Shown here piece after piece: positions 7,836-16,148 of a stretch of DNA of 36,442 nucleotides; the first letter of the stretch is position 1; each line of letters begins with the position of its first letter. The notes under the pieces are model-generated. The model saw only the letters and a list, made by a program, of their open reading frames with translations. It was not told the DNA's origin and searched no databases. The position numbers were made by a program, and so were the translations under genes. This DNA comes from Neobacillus citreus (GTDB lineage: Bacteria; Bacillota; Bacilli; Bacillales; Cytobacillaceae), in assembly GCF_018343545.2 (NCBI RefSeq), contig NZ_JAGYPE020000028.1, forward strand, positions 31,691 through 68,132, in the 5' to 3' direction.

Positions 7836-10115
7836 TTAGTTAATTAGATTTTCCATTACAATCAAATGGTAAATGGGTAATATTATTTCAACTGTTGTTC
7901 CCTTGTTTACTTCACTTTTTATATTTATGGTACCTCCGTGCTCTTGGACAATTTTATGACAAATCATTAATCCTAAACCCGTACATTTTTCTTTTGTACT
8001 ATAAAAAGGTTCTCCGATCTTCTTTATTCTTCCCTCAGAAATGCCATACCCCTGGTCTATAACACTGATTTTTATCGAATCAGTTCCATATCTTTGTGCA
8101 TAAAGTTTAATGACTCCTCCATTCGGCATAGCTTCCACAGCGTTTTGTAAAATATGAATAAATACTTGTTTCATATAATTGCTGTCACAAAACATGATTG
8201 GTAAATCGGAATCAAATTCATGAATGATTTCAACATTTTGCTTAATTGTTTGTGAATAAAATAGTTTAAATACTTTTTGCAAAAGAAACGTAACATCCAA
8301 TTTTTCAATCTGGGATGCATGAGGTTTAGCAAATTCCAAGAATTCTCGTGTAATTTCCTCTATGCTGTCAATTTCCTTTAAAATGGTTTTTAAATATAAA
8401 GGTTCATTTACTTCCTTTTGAAGTAATTGTACAAACCCTTTAATAGAAGTAAGCGGATTTCTGATTTCATGAGCAATACTCGAAGCCAGTTGCCCGACAA
8501 TCGAAAGTTTCTCTGATTTTCTGATCATTTCTTCTGTTCTTTTCCGGTTGGAGATATCCCGCCCCACTGCTATAAAATACTCTATTTCACCATATTCATC
8601 ATAGACAGGCGAAATTTTGACTTCAATATCAACCCATCCTCCCTGGGTATGTTTATGTCTAAATTCAATTTGACATGGTGTTTTGGATTTAATCATATTC
8701 GTATATTCCTTTTTTATGGCAGGAATATCGTCGATATGGACTAATTCAAAATTAGACGTGCCTTCATAATCTTTAACTGATATCCCTAATATTCTTTCAT
8801 GAGAAGGGGACGCATAAAGGACCGTTCCGTTTTTATCCAACATAGCAACTAAATCTAGTATATTATCCGTAATAAGTTGAAACTTTAAGTTTTTAAACTC
8901 TAAAGCATCTTTTATTCGCTTCGTTTCTGTAAAATCAACACAAGAACCAATTGTCCCGACCACTAGTCCATCTTTAAGAATGGGAGATAAAGTTGCAAAG
9001 AAATGTATCCCGTTTATTTCCCCTTTATATGTTACGTTTTCTTCTCCATCCCACACCCTTTGATAATTTTTTTCTATTTGCTCCGCAATATCAAATGGCA
9101 TGAAATCTTTTAGTTCTTTTCCAACTACCAGTTCGGGCTTATGACCCATTCGGTACATTAATTTACCATCACATTGGGTGTGTATAAATTTCCCATCCTC
9201 CTTTACCACCTTAAAAATCATTCCTTGCTGCTGACTCATGATATCACGCAATTCTTGACGGGTGCTTTCCAACGCCTCCTGCATCTTTTTTTGGTTGGCT
9301 ATTTCTTGAGAAATTCCTTCCTGAGATACAATTTGTTCTATTAAATGGAAACAGTTAATTAATTCTTCCGGCGGTAATGGCATACTAAAAAAGTATCCCT
9401 GGCCATGATTACAAGAATTTTTCTGAAGAAAAATCAATTCATCCTTCGTTTCAATTCCCTCTGCAACAGCTTTTATTTTTAAGTGGTGAGCCATTGCAAT
9501 AATCATTTTTACAATGGTTGCGTTGTTCAAATCCGATGTACAATTACGGATGAAAGATTGGTCAATTTTAATTTTATCGATTGGAAAATCATGCAAATAA
9601 TGAAGGGAGCTATAGCCTGTTCCAAAGTCATCTAAGCTAATTTGCACCCCTAATCTTCTTAATCCTTTTATGCCATCAAGTGCTCGGTCTTTATCCATCA
9701 TCATGCTCTCTGTAATCTCAAGTTCAAGATATTCAGGAGGAAGTTCGGTTTCTTTTAAAATCCCCTGGACAACATCAACTAAATTGGGCTGATAAAGCTG
9801 ACGTACAGAAAGATTGACAGACATCACCATGGGTGAGAAACCAGCGTTGATCCATTCCTTATTTTGTGAACAGGCGTTCTTTAAAACCCATTCGCCCATC
9901 GGTATAATGAACCCTGTTTTCTCTGCAATTGGAATAAACTCAATGGGAGGAATTAACCCTTTCTCCGGATGTTCCCACCTAGTTAATGCCTCTACTCCAT
10001 CGATTTTCCCTGTTTCCAAATTAACCTTTGGTTGGTAATAAAGTCGAAACTCGTTCCGTTCCAGTGCATTCATCATTTCCCTTTGTAATAATACTGACTC
10101 ATCTGCGATTACCAA
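7836..10115 (-). CDS. EAL-PAS-PAS-histidine kinase fusion
   Basis: A 759-residue cytoplasmic multidomain protein. Residues ~10-255 form an EAL phosphodiesterase with GVEALTRWEHP, SVNLS, LELEITES, DDFGTGYSSL, KIDQSF and AEGIET motifs, so c-di-GMP hydrolysis looks possible. PAS domains follow at ~295-400 and ~405-525. Then comes a HisKA domain, SIAHEIRNPLTSIKGF, with the phospho-accepting His, and a HATPase with NAVEAMPNGG, DQGYGI and GLGLMI. The kinase core closely resembles Bacillus sporulation kinases such as KinE. EAL at the N-terminus of a kinase is uncommon; usually a GGDEF precedes EAL. The TTG start at 10115 follows GGAGGG by 12 nt. There is no neighbouring response regulator, so it is an orphan kinase. 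Confidence 0.92.
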   Translation of the reverse strand: MVIADESVLLQREMMNALERNEFRLYYQPKVNLETGKIDGVEALTRWEHPEKGLIPPIEFIPIAEKTGFIIPMGEWVLKNACSQNKEWINAGFSPMVMSVNLSVRQLYQPNLVDVVQGILKETELPPEYLELEITESMMMDKDRALDGIKGLRRLGVQISLDDFGTGYSSLHYLHDFPIDKIKIDQSFIRNCTSDLNNATIVKMIIAMAHHLKIKAVAEGIETKDELIFLQKNSCNHGQGYFFSMPLPPEELINCFHLIEQIVSQEGISQEIANQKKMQEALESTRQELRDIMSQQQGMIFKVVKEDGKFIHTQCDGKLMYRMGHKPELVVGKELKDFMPFDIAEQIEKNYQRVWDGEENVTYKGEINGIHFFATLSPILKDGLVVGTIGSCVDFTETKRIKDALEFKNLKFQLITDNILDLVAMLDKNGTVLYASPSHERILGISVKDYEGTSNFELVHIDDIPAIKKEYTNMIKSKTPCQIEFRHKHTQGGWVDIEVKISPVYDEYGEIEYFIAVGRDISNRKRTEEMIRKSEKLSIVGQLASSIAHEIRNPLTSIKGFVQLLQKEVNEPLYLKTILKEIDSIEEITREFLEFAKPHASQIEKLDVTFLLQKVFKLFYSQTIKQNVEIIHEFDSDLPIMFCDSNYMKQVFIHILQNAVEAMPNGGVIKLYAQRYGTDSIKISVIDQGYGISEGRIKKIGEPFYSTKEKCTGLGLMICHKIVQEHGGTINIKSEVNKGTTVEIILPIYHLIVMENLIN

Positions 10116-10227
10116 GTTATATTTCTCCCTCCAATCTTTTTTATAACCTAATCTATACTTGAGAAGTGCCTTTTTTACTATCCATAAATGACAAAATCAG
10201 GTCAAACTTCCTATAATTCTACCTTAT

Positions 10228-10256
10228 TTGACAAAATTCTACAATACCTATATTAT
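10228..10256 (+). promoter_or_regulatory. SigA promoter of the Rrf2 regulator
   Basis: A consensus TTGACA (10228-10233), 17 bp, and TATTAT (10251-10256). A near-perfect housekeeping promoter, 38 bp before the Rrf2 start codon. Confidence 0.85.
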
Positions 10257-10273
10257 AGATAATAGTTATCTAT
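10255..10273 (+). promoter_or_regulatory. Palindromic operator overlapping the Rrf2 promoter
   Basis: ATAGATAA-TAG-TTATCTAT is a perfect 8-bp inverted repeat with a 3-bp centre, beginning within the -10 box and covering the expected start of transcription. Rrf2 regulators commonly repress their own promoter, so autoregulation is the simplest reading. Confidence 0.6.
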
Positions 10274-10293
10274 TATTTTTTTGGAGGGTTTAT

Positions 10294-10788
10294 ATGCAAT
10301 ATAGCATCGGGGTTGAATACGCCCTTCATTGTTTGCTGTACCTAATTAATCCCCCTACAGGGGCTAATATTGGAATTAAAGAACTCTCCAAATTTCAAGG
10401 AGTTTCTGAAACCTATCTATCAAAAATATTTACGAAATTAACGAAAGCAGGAATTGTAAGTTCCATACCTGGTGCTAAAGGGGGCTATCAATTAACAAGA
10501 AGACCTGAGGAAATTTCTTTTTGGGATGTAGTAGAGTCGATTGAAGGCTCAAAACCTATGTTCCAATGCAAAAACATACGAAAAAATTGTTTTTTGTATC
10601 AGGAAACTGGTTATCCAGAATGCTTAGCCAAGATACCATGCAAAATTAATGTTGTCATGCTTGAAGCCGAAAATCAAATGCGTAATTTTCTTAAAGATAA
10701 GAGCCTGCTCTGGTTAATGCAATACTTGGAAGGAATTCTCCCAGATGAATTTTTTGGAAAAACTAACGACTTTTTTAACAGGAGCTAA
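10294..10788 (+). CDS. Rrf2-family transcriptional regulator
   Basis: A 164-residue winged-helix repressor of the Rrf2 family (relatives IscR, NsrR, CymR). The N-terminal MQYSIGVEYALHCLLYL and the helix-turn-helix region IKELSKFQGVSETYLSKIF with GIVSSIPGAKGGYQL are characteristic. Four cysteines between ~residues 90 and 120 (FQCKNIRKNC, ECLAKIPCK) could bind an Fe-S cluster or sense redox or nitric oxide; which one cannot be told from sequence. ATG 10294 is chosen because TTTGGAGGG lies just upstream; the longer frame would begin inside the promoter. It is divergent from the EAL-kinase gene, sharing a ~180-bp control region, so it might regulate that operon too. Confidence 0.92.
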   Translation: MQYSIGVEYALHCLLYLINPPTGANIGIKELSKFQGVSETYLSKIFTKLTKAGIVSSIPGAKGGYQLTRRPEEISFWDVVESIEGSKPMFQCKNIRKNCFLYQETGYPECLAKIPCKINVVMLEAENQMRNFLKDKSLLWLMQYLEGILPDEFFGKTNDFFNRS

Positions 10789-10863
10789 TTTTCAAGCAAA
10801 TTGATTAACTGAAAAAGCATGTCCTTATCAAGGATACCAATTGTGTTTACCTTCCTTACATTT

Positions 10864-10974
10864 TCATACATATTTCATTAGTGAAAATGGATCGTACCAT
10901 TTTTTACGTAGGTATAATGCACTTATTATCACTAGACATAATAAAATTGGCCAAGAAATGAAAAACTGGGATAT
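10864..10974 (-). CDS. Possible single-helix membrane peptide lacking a canonical start
   Basis: The frame reads SQFFISWPILLCLVIISALY then LRKKWYDPFSLMKYV and stops at 10864. The hydrophobic helix followed by a basic patch is strikingly protein-like. A GAGGT lies just upstream, but the frame has a stop at 10977-10975 and no ATG, GTG or TTG before the helix; only ATA 10974 or an ATT could initiate. Either it uses a rare start or it is a gene that lost its beginning. Family unknown. Confidence 0.25.
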   Translation of the reverse strand: MSQFFISWPILLCLVIISALYLRKKWYDPFSLMKYV

Positions 10975-11014
10975 TTACCTCGTTTGGACGAACAACTCAA
11001 TTTATTTAACAACA

Positions 11015-11047
11015 AATTAGGACCACCACATGTCAGTGGTCCTAATT
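11015..11047. terminator. Strong bidirectional terminator
   Basis: AATTAGGACCAC and GTGGTCCTAATT form a perfect 12-bp stem around a 9-nt loop, with T-rich sequence after it. It separates the Rrf2 unit from the convergent chemoreceptor gene. The rest of 10789-11258 holds the orphan peptide frame and a degenerate AGAACCGCCCCGATG (11119-11133) resembling the repeat at 26125. Confidence 0.85.
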
Positions 11048-11258
11048 ATATTTATAAAAGTTAAAATCACTTATATAAAATAGGACTCTACCCTTTGACT
11101 CGTTTAATTTGAACCTTGAGAACCGCCCCGATGATAAATAATTTAATAGTAAATTTCAATATGCTTTATACCAAGCAGATGGAATTATTAGGGTTAAATT
11201 TTTTCTTCGTTAATCTCTTCTTCTCTTTTTCCACTTAAAAAAATATCTTTTCCCTTCC

Positions 11259-12554
11259 CTAGAACGTGAATCGCTTAATTGTCTCTTTTAATTCTTCTGC
11301 TTGTATTACTAATTCACTTCCTAATTTACTTACATCTTTAATTATATGTGTTTGTTCCTCTGCAGCTGATGCTACTTCTAAAGATCTCACCGATGTCCCC
11401 TTTGCAATTGCAGTTACTTCCTGCGATTGGCTTACTGTTTGTCCAATATAATTGAATTGCTGTTCGACAAGTGAGACAATGTAATTTACAACGTGAACAA
11501 CTTCATCAATTGAATGACTCATTTTACTAATAGCTTTGTTAGTTTCACTACCTTTATTCGCTTCTTCATTTGACAATGCGACTTGTTTTATTATATGGTT
11601 AACAACATTCGTCACTTCTCTTTGAATATTTTTGATCAACGTAGAAATTCCAGCGACAGCTTCTGCACTTTGATCAGCTAATTTTCGGATTTCTTCTGCA
11701 ACGACTGCAAATCCTTTTCCATGGTCACCAGCATGTGCAGCTTCAATAGATGCATTCAATGCCAATAAATTTGTCTGACCTGCAATGTCTCCCACAAATG
11801 AAATGATTTTCTCTACATCATTTGCATGATTCTCTAATCGTTTGACAGATTCCAGAGACTCTTTACTGCTTTTTTCCATTTCCTGCACATCATCCACAAA
11901 TGAGTGAATTATTTGTTTACTCTTATTTAGAGTATTAACCATTTCACTAGACAATTCCTCAGATTTAAGGGCTTTTTCTTGGACCTCATCAGCGAGAAGC
12001 AATACATCTTCTACAGAATGTGAAGTTGCTTGCATTGCAGCAGCAGATGTATCCGCTCCTTTTGAAATTTCTGAAATAGCCCTTGTTATGTTTTGTGACT
12101 GTTCTACCGCCACATTTGATGCCATTGTCATTTGAATAACTTTTTCTTTTGTACGTTCAAAGTTTGTATCAATACTACGCGCTATATCTCTAACACTATG
12201 CAGCATTTCGTTAAAAGCTAAACTAAGTGATCGTATTTCATCATCAATCTTGGGGACAGGTGCATCTTTCCCTATTTCACCTTTTGCTGCTTTAGCTACC
12301 GTATCCTCTAATAACTGTAATGGCTTTGTAATAAAACGTGTAGCAGTGTAATACGCTAGAACTCCAGACCAAAAAATCCCTAAAACTAAAGTAAATAAAG
12401 TAAAGAGTTGTTCATTGATAATATCCGAAACAAATCCATATAAATAATAAATAAAAAACGCACTCGTTGAATAGGTAATGAATGCAAGTACCGTAGTAAA
12501 TATAGCAAGCCTTTTGTTTAAACCAAACTTATACTTCTTTTTTACTCCCAACAT
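11259..12554 (-). CDS. Methyl-accepting chemotaxis protein with minimal sensor region
   Basis: A 431-residue receptor with two adjacent membrane helices (~18-38 and ~48-68) and almost no extracytoplasmic loop, so it probably senses in the membrane or cytoplasm. A HAMP-like region follows (~70-125, [20 protein letters not shown]), then a full signalling domain with the tip [20 protein letters not shown] and [21 protein letters not shown] 12554 is preceded by a purine-rich GGGGGAAGAAAA. The IS110 element begins very close upstream, so its original promoter may have been displaced. It is not paired with any che gene here. Ligand unknown. Confidence 0.9.
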   Translation of the reverse strand: MLGVKKKYKFGLNKRLAIFTTVLAFITYSTSAFFIYYLYGFVSDIINEQLFTLFTLVLGIFWSGVLAYYTATRFITKPLQLLEDTVAKAAKGEIGKDAPVPKIDDEIRSLSLAFNEMLHSVRDIARSIDTNFERTKEKVIQMTMASNVAVEQSQNITRAISEISKGADTSAAAMQATSHSVEDVLLLADEVQEKALKSEELSSEMVNTLNKSKQIIHSFVDDVQEMEKSSKESLESVKRLENHANDVEKIISFVGDIAGQTNLLALNASIEAAHAGDHGKGFAVVAEEIRKLADQSAEAVAGISTLIKNIQREVTNVVNHIIKQVALSNEEANKGSETNKAISKMSHSIDEVVHVVNYIVSLVEQQFNYIGQTVSQSQEVTAIAKGTSVRSLEVASAAEEQTHIIKDVSKLGSELVIQAEELKETIKRFTF

Positions 12555-12599
12555 TTTTTCTTCCCCCGCAGAATAAATTTAAATATGCCTATGATTCCT

Positions 12600-12768
12600 C
12601 ACACTTTTTCCAGACTTTTCTTATGTATTTATTATCATTTTTAATAGTAATTTGCTTTCTATTATATAAGTCGGATTATTTTCGAAAATATTTAGCGATT
12701 GCAATTTTTAAATTATTCTACCCCGTTAGAATTCCTGTAGATAGCTATTTTTCGCGTTTGAAAAAAAT
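12600..12768 (+). ncRNA. Candidate IS110 bridge RNA region
   Basis: Established for IS621-type elements: a ~180-nt guide RNA with two loops is transcribed from the left non-coding end. This stretch is the right size and position and carries no convincing gene; a 69-codon frame here lacks a ribosome site and would end inside the transposase leader hairpin. I did not resolve the guide loops. Confidence 0.25.
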
Positions 12769-12830
12769 AGAGCCCCTCAGTAAGATGATTATACACACAC
12801 AACTCAAAATCATTCTTAGGAGGAAGCTCT
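12769..12830 (+). promoter_or_regulatory. Leader hairpin hiding the transposase ribosome-binding site
   Basis: AGAGCCCCTCAGTAAGATGATT pairs, with a few mismatches, to AATCATTCTTAGGAGGAAGCTCT across a 17-nt loop. The right arm contains TAGGAGGA, the ribosome site of the transposase at 12834. Readthrough mRNA from outside would fold it away, a common way for insertion sequences to prevent expression from host promoters. Confidence 0.75.
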
Positions 12831-12833
12831 AAT

Positions 12834-14108
12834 ATGAAGTTTAAAATGCAAGACAAACAAAATCAACTAATTGAAAGAATTTCGATCAAACATCTTATTG
12901 TCGGAATAGATATAGCCCAACAGTTTCACGTTGCTCGTGCCGTAAACTTCCGTGGCATTGTTATTGGTGATCCTCTAACGTTCGAAAATAATGAAGATGG
13001 CTTTGCTAGATTAATACAATGGATTAATCGGTTGAAAGCTTTAAAGGGCTTAGATACAACGATCGTTGGTATGGAGCCAACCGGACACTACTGGGTTAAC
13101 TTATCAAAATGGCTTTATGAAAGAAATATTGAAGTAGTGACAGTAAACCCCCACCTTGTAAAAAGAAATAAAGAAAATCGAGATAATACCCAATCTAAAA
13201 GTGATAAAAAAGATGCCTTAGTTATTGCTGATATGGTGAAGAATGGCTATTATTCGTTTATTCGCCCTTCTTCAGAAATCTTTGAAAAACTACGAGTCTT
13301 AATGTCTAATCGTGACATGACCGTAAAAAGACTTGTTAGTGCTGTAAATCAGATTAACCGTTGGGTAGATATTGTTTTCCCTGAACTTCGGCAAGTTTTC
13401 AAAGATGTTAAAGGAAAAGGGGCAATCGCAACACTTCGCTTATTCCCTACCCCACTTGAAATTAGTTCAATGAAACCACAGGATATCGTGAACGGCTGGA
13501 GAACCTTAATGAAACGACAAGCTGGTTTAAGAAAAGCACAACTACTTATTGAATTAGCTACCCATTCTGTTGGTACACCACAAGCACTTGATGCTTATAA
13601 ATTACACTTGGAACAATTACTTGAAGAATTTGATCTAGCTACAGCCCAACTGGAAAGAGTTGAAAAGGAAGTCACGGAAGTTCTTAAAAAAATACCTTTT
13701 GCTAAAAAATTGCTTTCCATTAAAGGCATAAGCGAAATTGCACTTGCAGGTATTTTAGGAGAAGCTGGAGATCTAAGTGGTTTCACTCATGGTAATTCTT
13801 TATTACGACATGCAGGGTTACATTTAGCAGAGGCTAGTTCAGGTAAATGGAAAGGACAAATTGTCCTCTCAAAACGAGGAAGGTCCCGTTTACGACGCTT
13901 TTTGTACCTAGCCACAATGAGCCTTGTCATGAACAACCCCGATTTTAAAGAATTACATTCTAATAATGTTAATGTAAAAAAGATGAAGAAAATGAAGTCC
14001 ATCATGAAACTAATAAATAAATTCGCAAGAATTCTAGTAGGAATGGCAAGAAAAAATGAATCTTATCGTTCCGACAAAGTACAACCTTTAATTTCAATAG
14101 CTGCTTAA
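12834..14108 (+). CDS. IS110-family transposase (DEDD, RNA-guided recombinase type)
   Basis: A 424-residue recombinase. The N-terminal RuvC-like DEDD domain shows LIVGIDIA (Asp26), GMEPTGHYW (Glu81) and SDKKDALVIA (Asp124, Asp127). The C-terminal Transposase_20 part contains LLSIKGISEIALAGILGEAG, a helix-hairpin-helix motif, and HLAEASSGKW with the expected catalytic serine near 335-336. All key residues are present and length is normal, so the protein looks intact. ATG 12834 follows AGGAGG by 10 nt. Family members move by a DEDD/serine mechanism directed by an element-encoded RNA. Confidence 0.95.
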   Translation: MKFKMQDKQNQLIERISIKHLIVGIDIAQQFHVARAVNFRGIVIGDPLTFENNEDGFARLIQWINRLKALKGLDTTIVGMEPTGHYWVNLSKWLYERNIEVVTVNPHLVKRNKENRDNTQSKSDKKDALVIADMVKNGYYSFIRPSSEIFEKLRVLMSNRDMTVKRLVSAVNQINRWVDIVFPELRQVFKDVKGKGAIATLRLFPTPLEISSMKPQDIVNGWRTLMKRQAGLRKAQLLIELATHSVGTPQALDAYKLHLEQLLEEFDLATAQLERVEKEVTEVLKKIPFAKKLLSIKGISEIALAGILGEAGDLSGFTHGNSLLRHAGLHLAEASSGKWKGQIVLSKRGRSRLRRFLYLATMSLVMNNPDFKELHSNNVNVKKMKKMKSIMKLINKFARILVGMARKNESYRSDKVQPLISIAA

Positions 14109-14167
14109 TAAAATTTCAACATATCTTCAATTACAGGTAAATTTATAAACTAATAGATAAATACATT

Positions 14168-14505
14168 TCAAATATTGGCTTATTCGTAGGATTTCAAAGA
14201 AAGTACGAAGGACCGGATTACTTAAGCATAAGGGCTCTGACCCGTTCCGTTAGAAAGACCGGCATCTACCACTTGGATAGGTATGACGAAGGAATGAAAG
14301 GGCATTTGACCCGTTGAGACATGGGAGCGAAAACCTCCAGGGGTGGCGTGGAGAATACGTACATTATATGGGAAATAATGGAGATATCACTACCTCCTTT
14401 ATTTAAGTACGCCTTCATGTAGTCAAAAAACCTAACAACGCCTTTCATCAGTGACCTAAAGTTATTACAAGTGATTTGAAATCCTGCGAATAAGTGAGTA
14501 TTTGA
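14168..14505. repeat. 338-bp unit bounded by 31-bp inverted repeats
   Basis: The left arm (14168-14198, TCAAATATTGGCTTATTCG then TAGGATTTCAAA) and the right arm (14475-14505, reverse complement) match at 27 of 31 positions. Inside are two related small hairpins, GGGCTCTGACCCGTT and GGGCATTTGACCCGTT, and no convincing gene; a 60-codon minus frame is judged accidental. No target duplication is evident. It could be a MITE, or a structured RNA tied to the adjacent IS110 3' end. Confidence 0.6.
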
Positions 14506-14592
14506 GAGATAATCGTATCTAACTGAGGGAGCTTAAAAAAAGAGCCTTCCTAAACGGATGAAGGCATGAAGGTAACACAAGTAATTCGGACC

Positions 14593-14637
14593 AATGAATA
14601 AATCCAACCGCTTTTTTACAAGGCGGTTGGATTCATT
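14593..14637. terminator. Strong hairpin after the nine-gene operon
   Basis: AATGAATAAATCCAACCGC and GCGGTTGGATTCATT form a long stem around a loop containing TTTTTT. It lies ~90 bp past the last minus-strand gene of the operon and probably terminates it; a weak T-tract follows on the minus strand. Confidence 0.7.
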
Positions 14638-14726
14638 CTATAAAAAACAGAACCATTCTTAGGGAAGAAATCCTCGCTGTTCCTACCCAATCGTTTTAAT
14701 ACCGTCGCACTTAACACAATCAACGC

Positions 14727-15701
14727 TTAAAATACCAACTTTGCAAGCTCGGCTTTCAATTTCTCCCGGGAACCAACTGGAATGTCTAATGTAATGGAGT
14801 AACCATCAGTATAAGTTATGGTGACAGTTTTGATGGCATTTAACTCCTTTTTAGAAGCGATCTTTGATTCAAATACTCCCACTTCTTCAAGACCTTCGTC
14901 AAGCATACTCACTGTTTCAAGTCTTGAATCTTGCACCATTACTTCTCTCTCCTCGATATTTTCTTTACTTTCAAACCCGTCATCGATAACGAAATCAGGC
15001 GTCCCTTTCATTTCAACCTTCAAAAGAGTATCTTGTTTCGAACAAAAGCGATCAGAATATCGCTCATAATGTTCTTGATAAATTTTTAGATATTCAGATA
15101 AATACTTACTGTAGGCATTTATGGTTTCGTCAACCTTACTGAAGATTTTTTCTTCTTCTCTTCTCTTAAATTCATCAATCACAGCGCTGCTTCTAATTCT
15201 TTGATAAGCTGATTTAAGTGCCCTCGTGCTACCACCGTATGCTATACTTCTATGTTCCTGATTGATCGTATCAATCATGGGCTCAAGGTAGGTTCCATCT
15301 AATAAGAATTCCTTTTCGTTGCGTAGAATATCTAGTGCTTTACTTCTGTATTTATTAAAGTCACTTAGTTCAGGTCCCCAAGGAGAATTTTTTATAATCC
15401 GCTCGTATTCTATTATTTCGTTTTCAAGCCTTGTAGAAATTGATATAAGCCGATCTTTTATTTTGCCTACATTCTCAAATTGCTCGATTTCCCCAATCTT
15501 CGGCCTAGGCAATTTCTGCTCAATCTCCGAAATCAAACTCTCTTCCATAGGAAACGATTCCTTAATCTCATTTCTGAATATATCAAGGTAACCATCGAAT
15601 TTCTTCAAGACATAGTCGATGCTGTGAGGATTATCTTGAATTCTTTGTTTGTTTTCTTTTAGAAAATTAGCTGCTTCTGTTCGTAATTTTTGAAAATCCA
15701 C
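14727..15701 (-). CDS. Unknown helical protein, last gene of the dynamin-HerA operon
   Basis: A 324-residue soluble protein that I do not recognise. The first ~220 residues are charged and helical with heptad-like stretches. A short acidic linker follows (~230-280). The last ~45 residues form a compact beta/alpha module, KTVTITYTDGYSITLDIPVGSREKLKAEL. No catalytic motif is visible. It starts with GTG 15701; its ribosome site AGGTGAT overlaps the stop codon of the upstream gene (TAG at 15712-15710), so translation is likely coupled. Operon membership suggests it works with the HerA/nuclease pair or the GTPases. Function unknown. Confidence 0.8.
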   Translation of the reverse strand: MDFQKLRTEAANFLKENKQRIQDNPHSIDYVLKKFDGYLDIFRNEIKESFPMEESLISEIEQKLPRPKIGEIEQFENVGKIKDRLISISTRLENEIIEYERIIKNSPWGPELSDFNKYRSKALDILRNEKEFLLDGTYLEPMIDTINQEHRSIAYGGSTRALKSAYQRIRSSAVIDEFKRREEEKIFSKVDETINAYSKYLSEYLKIYQEHYERYSDRFCSKQDTLLKVEMKGTPDFVIDDGFESKENIEEREVMVQDSRLETVSMLDEGLEEVGVFESKIASKKELNAIKTVTITYTDGYSITLDIPVGSREKLKAELAKLVF

Positions 15702-15709
15702 TTTATCAC

Positions 15710-16135
15710 CTACATTATCCAGACAATGATGTGTTGCTTATTTGATTTTGCCTTTTCTAAAAAGAAGATTATATTCTTTGTTGATTCAGTTGCCGGTAGA
15801 TTCATTAAAGAGAACAGGACTTCCTCCATTTTCTCTCTCGGAATAAAATTGGACTGCAAATACCCTTTTACTTCATCGTTCTTCACTTCATGTATCTCAT
15901 CCGAAAGCTGGTCTATCTTTTCTGGCGTTAAGAATCCTAGAATAGTCCCATTCTCGAGCAAACTTTCCGAGATCTTTCCTTTTAAATCCTCCTTTTTCTT
16001 TTGAATCGCTGCTTTTTCCTCGGCAGCAATCGACCTATTAAACATTTCTCTCGTAAGCAGGCTGTATTCCTTAATGTACTTTTCTAATCCAGCGAATTGT
16101 TCTTGATTGACACCAAAATAGGTTTGTCTCATCAT
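15710..16135 (-). CDS. Unknown 141-aa helical protein
   Basis: A 141-residue (or 140 from the second ATG), mainly alpha-helical, charged protein without membrane segments, signal peptide or recognisable motif. AAGGAAAGGTGATCG precedes two consecutive ATG codons (16135, 16132); the choice is arbitrary. It sits between the PD-(D/E)XK-like gene (14 bp gap) and the last gene (8 bp gap), so it belongs to the same transcript. It could be a small accessory subunit, by position only. Confidence 0.7.
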   Translation of the reverse strand: MMRQTYFGVNQEQFAGLEKYIKEYSLLTREMFNRSIAAEEKAAIQKKKEDLKGKISESLLENGTILGFLTPEKIDQLSDEIHEVKNDEVKGYLQSNFIPREKMEEVLFSLMNLPATESTKNIIFFLEKAKSNKQHIIVWIM

Positions 16136-16148
16136 CGATCACCTTTCC

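Larger units (their letters stand above)
12600..14165 (+). mobile_element. IS110-family insertion sequence, approximate limits
   Basis: An IS110-type transposase gene flanked by ~230 bp of non-coding sequence on the left and ~55 bp on the right. IS110 elements lack terminal inverted repeats, so ends cannot be fixed by eye and the limits are estimates. The long left and short right flanks match the IS110 group (IS621 type), whose guide (bridge) RNA is encoded 5' of the gene, rather than the IS1111 group. It lies between the start of a chemoreceptor gene and the defence-like operon. Confidence 0.65.

Noticed and set aside
12623..12832. 69-codon plus-strand ORF just before the transposase
   Set aside because: No ribosome site, and its 3' third is the leader hairpin of the transposase; the IS110 non-coding left end is the better explanation.
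14266..14448. 60-codon minus-strand ORF between the IS110 gene and the operon
   Set aside because: It lies within the inverted-repeat unit with its internal hairpins, has no ribosome site at its start and no recognisable protein pattern.
14109..14726. CRISPR array or tRNA cluster in the structured region after IS110
   Set aside because: No regularly spaced direct repeats and no cloverleaf with CCA end; only inverted repeats and two short hairpins.
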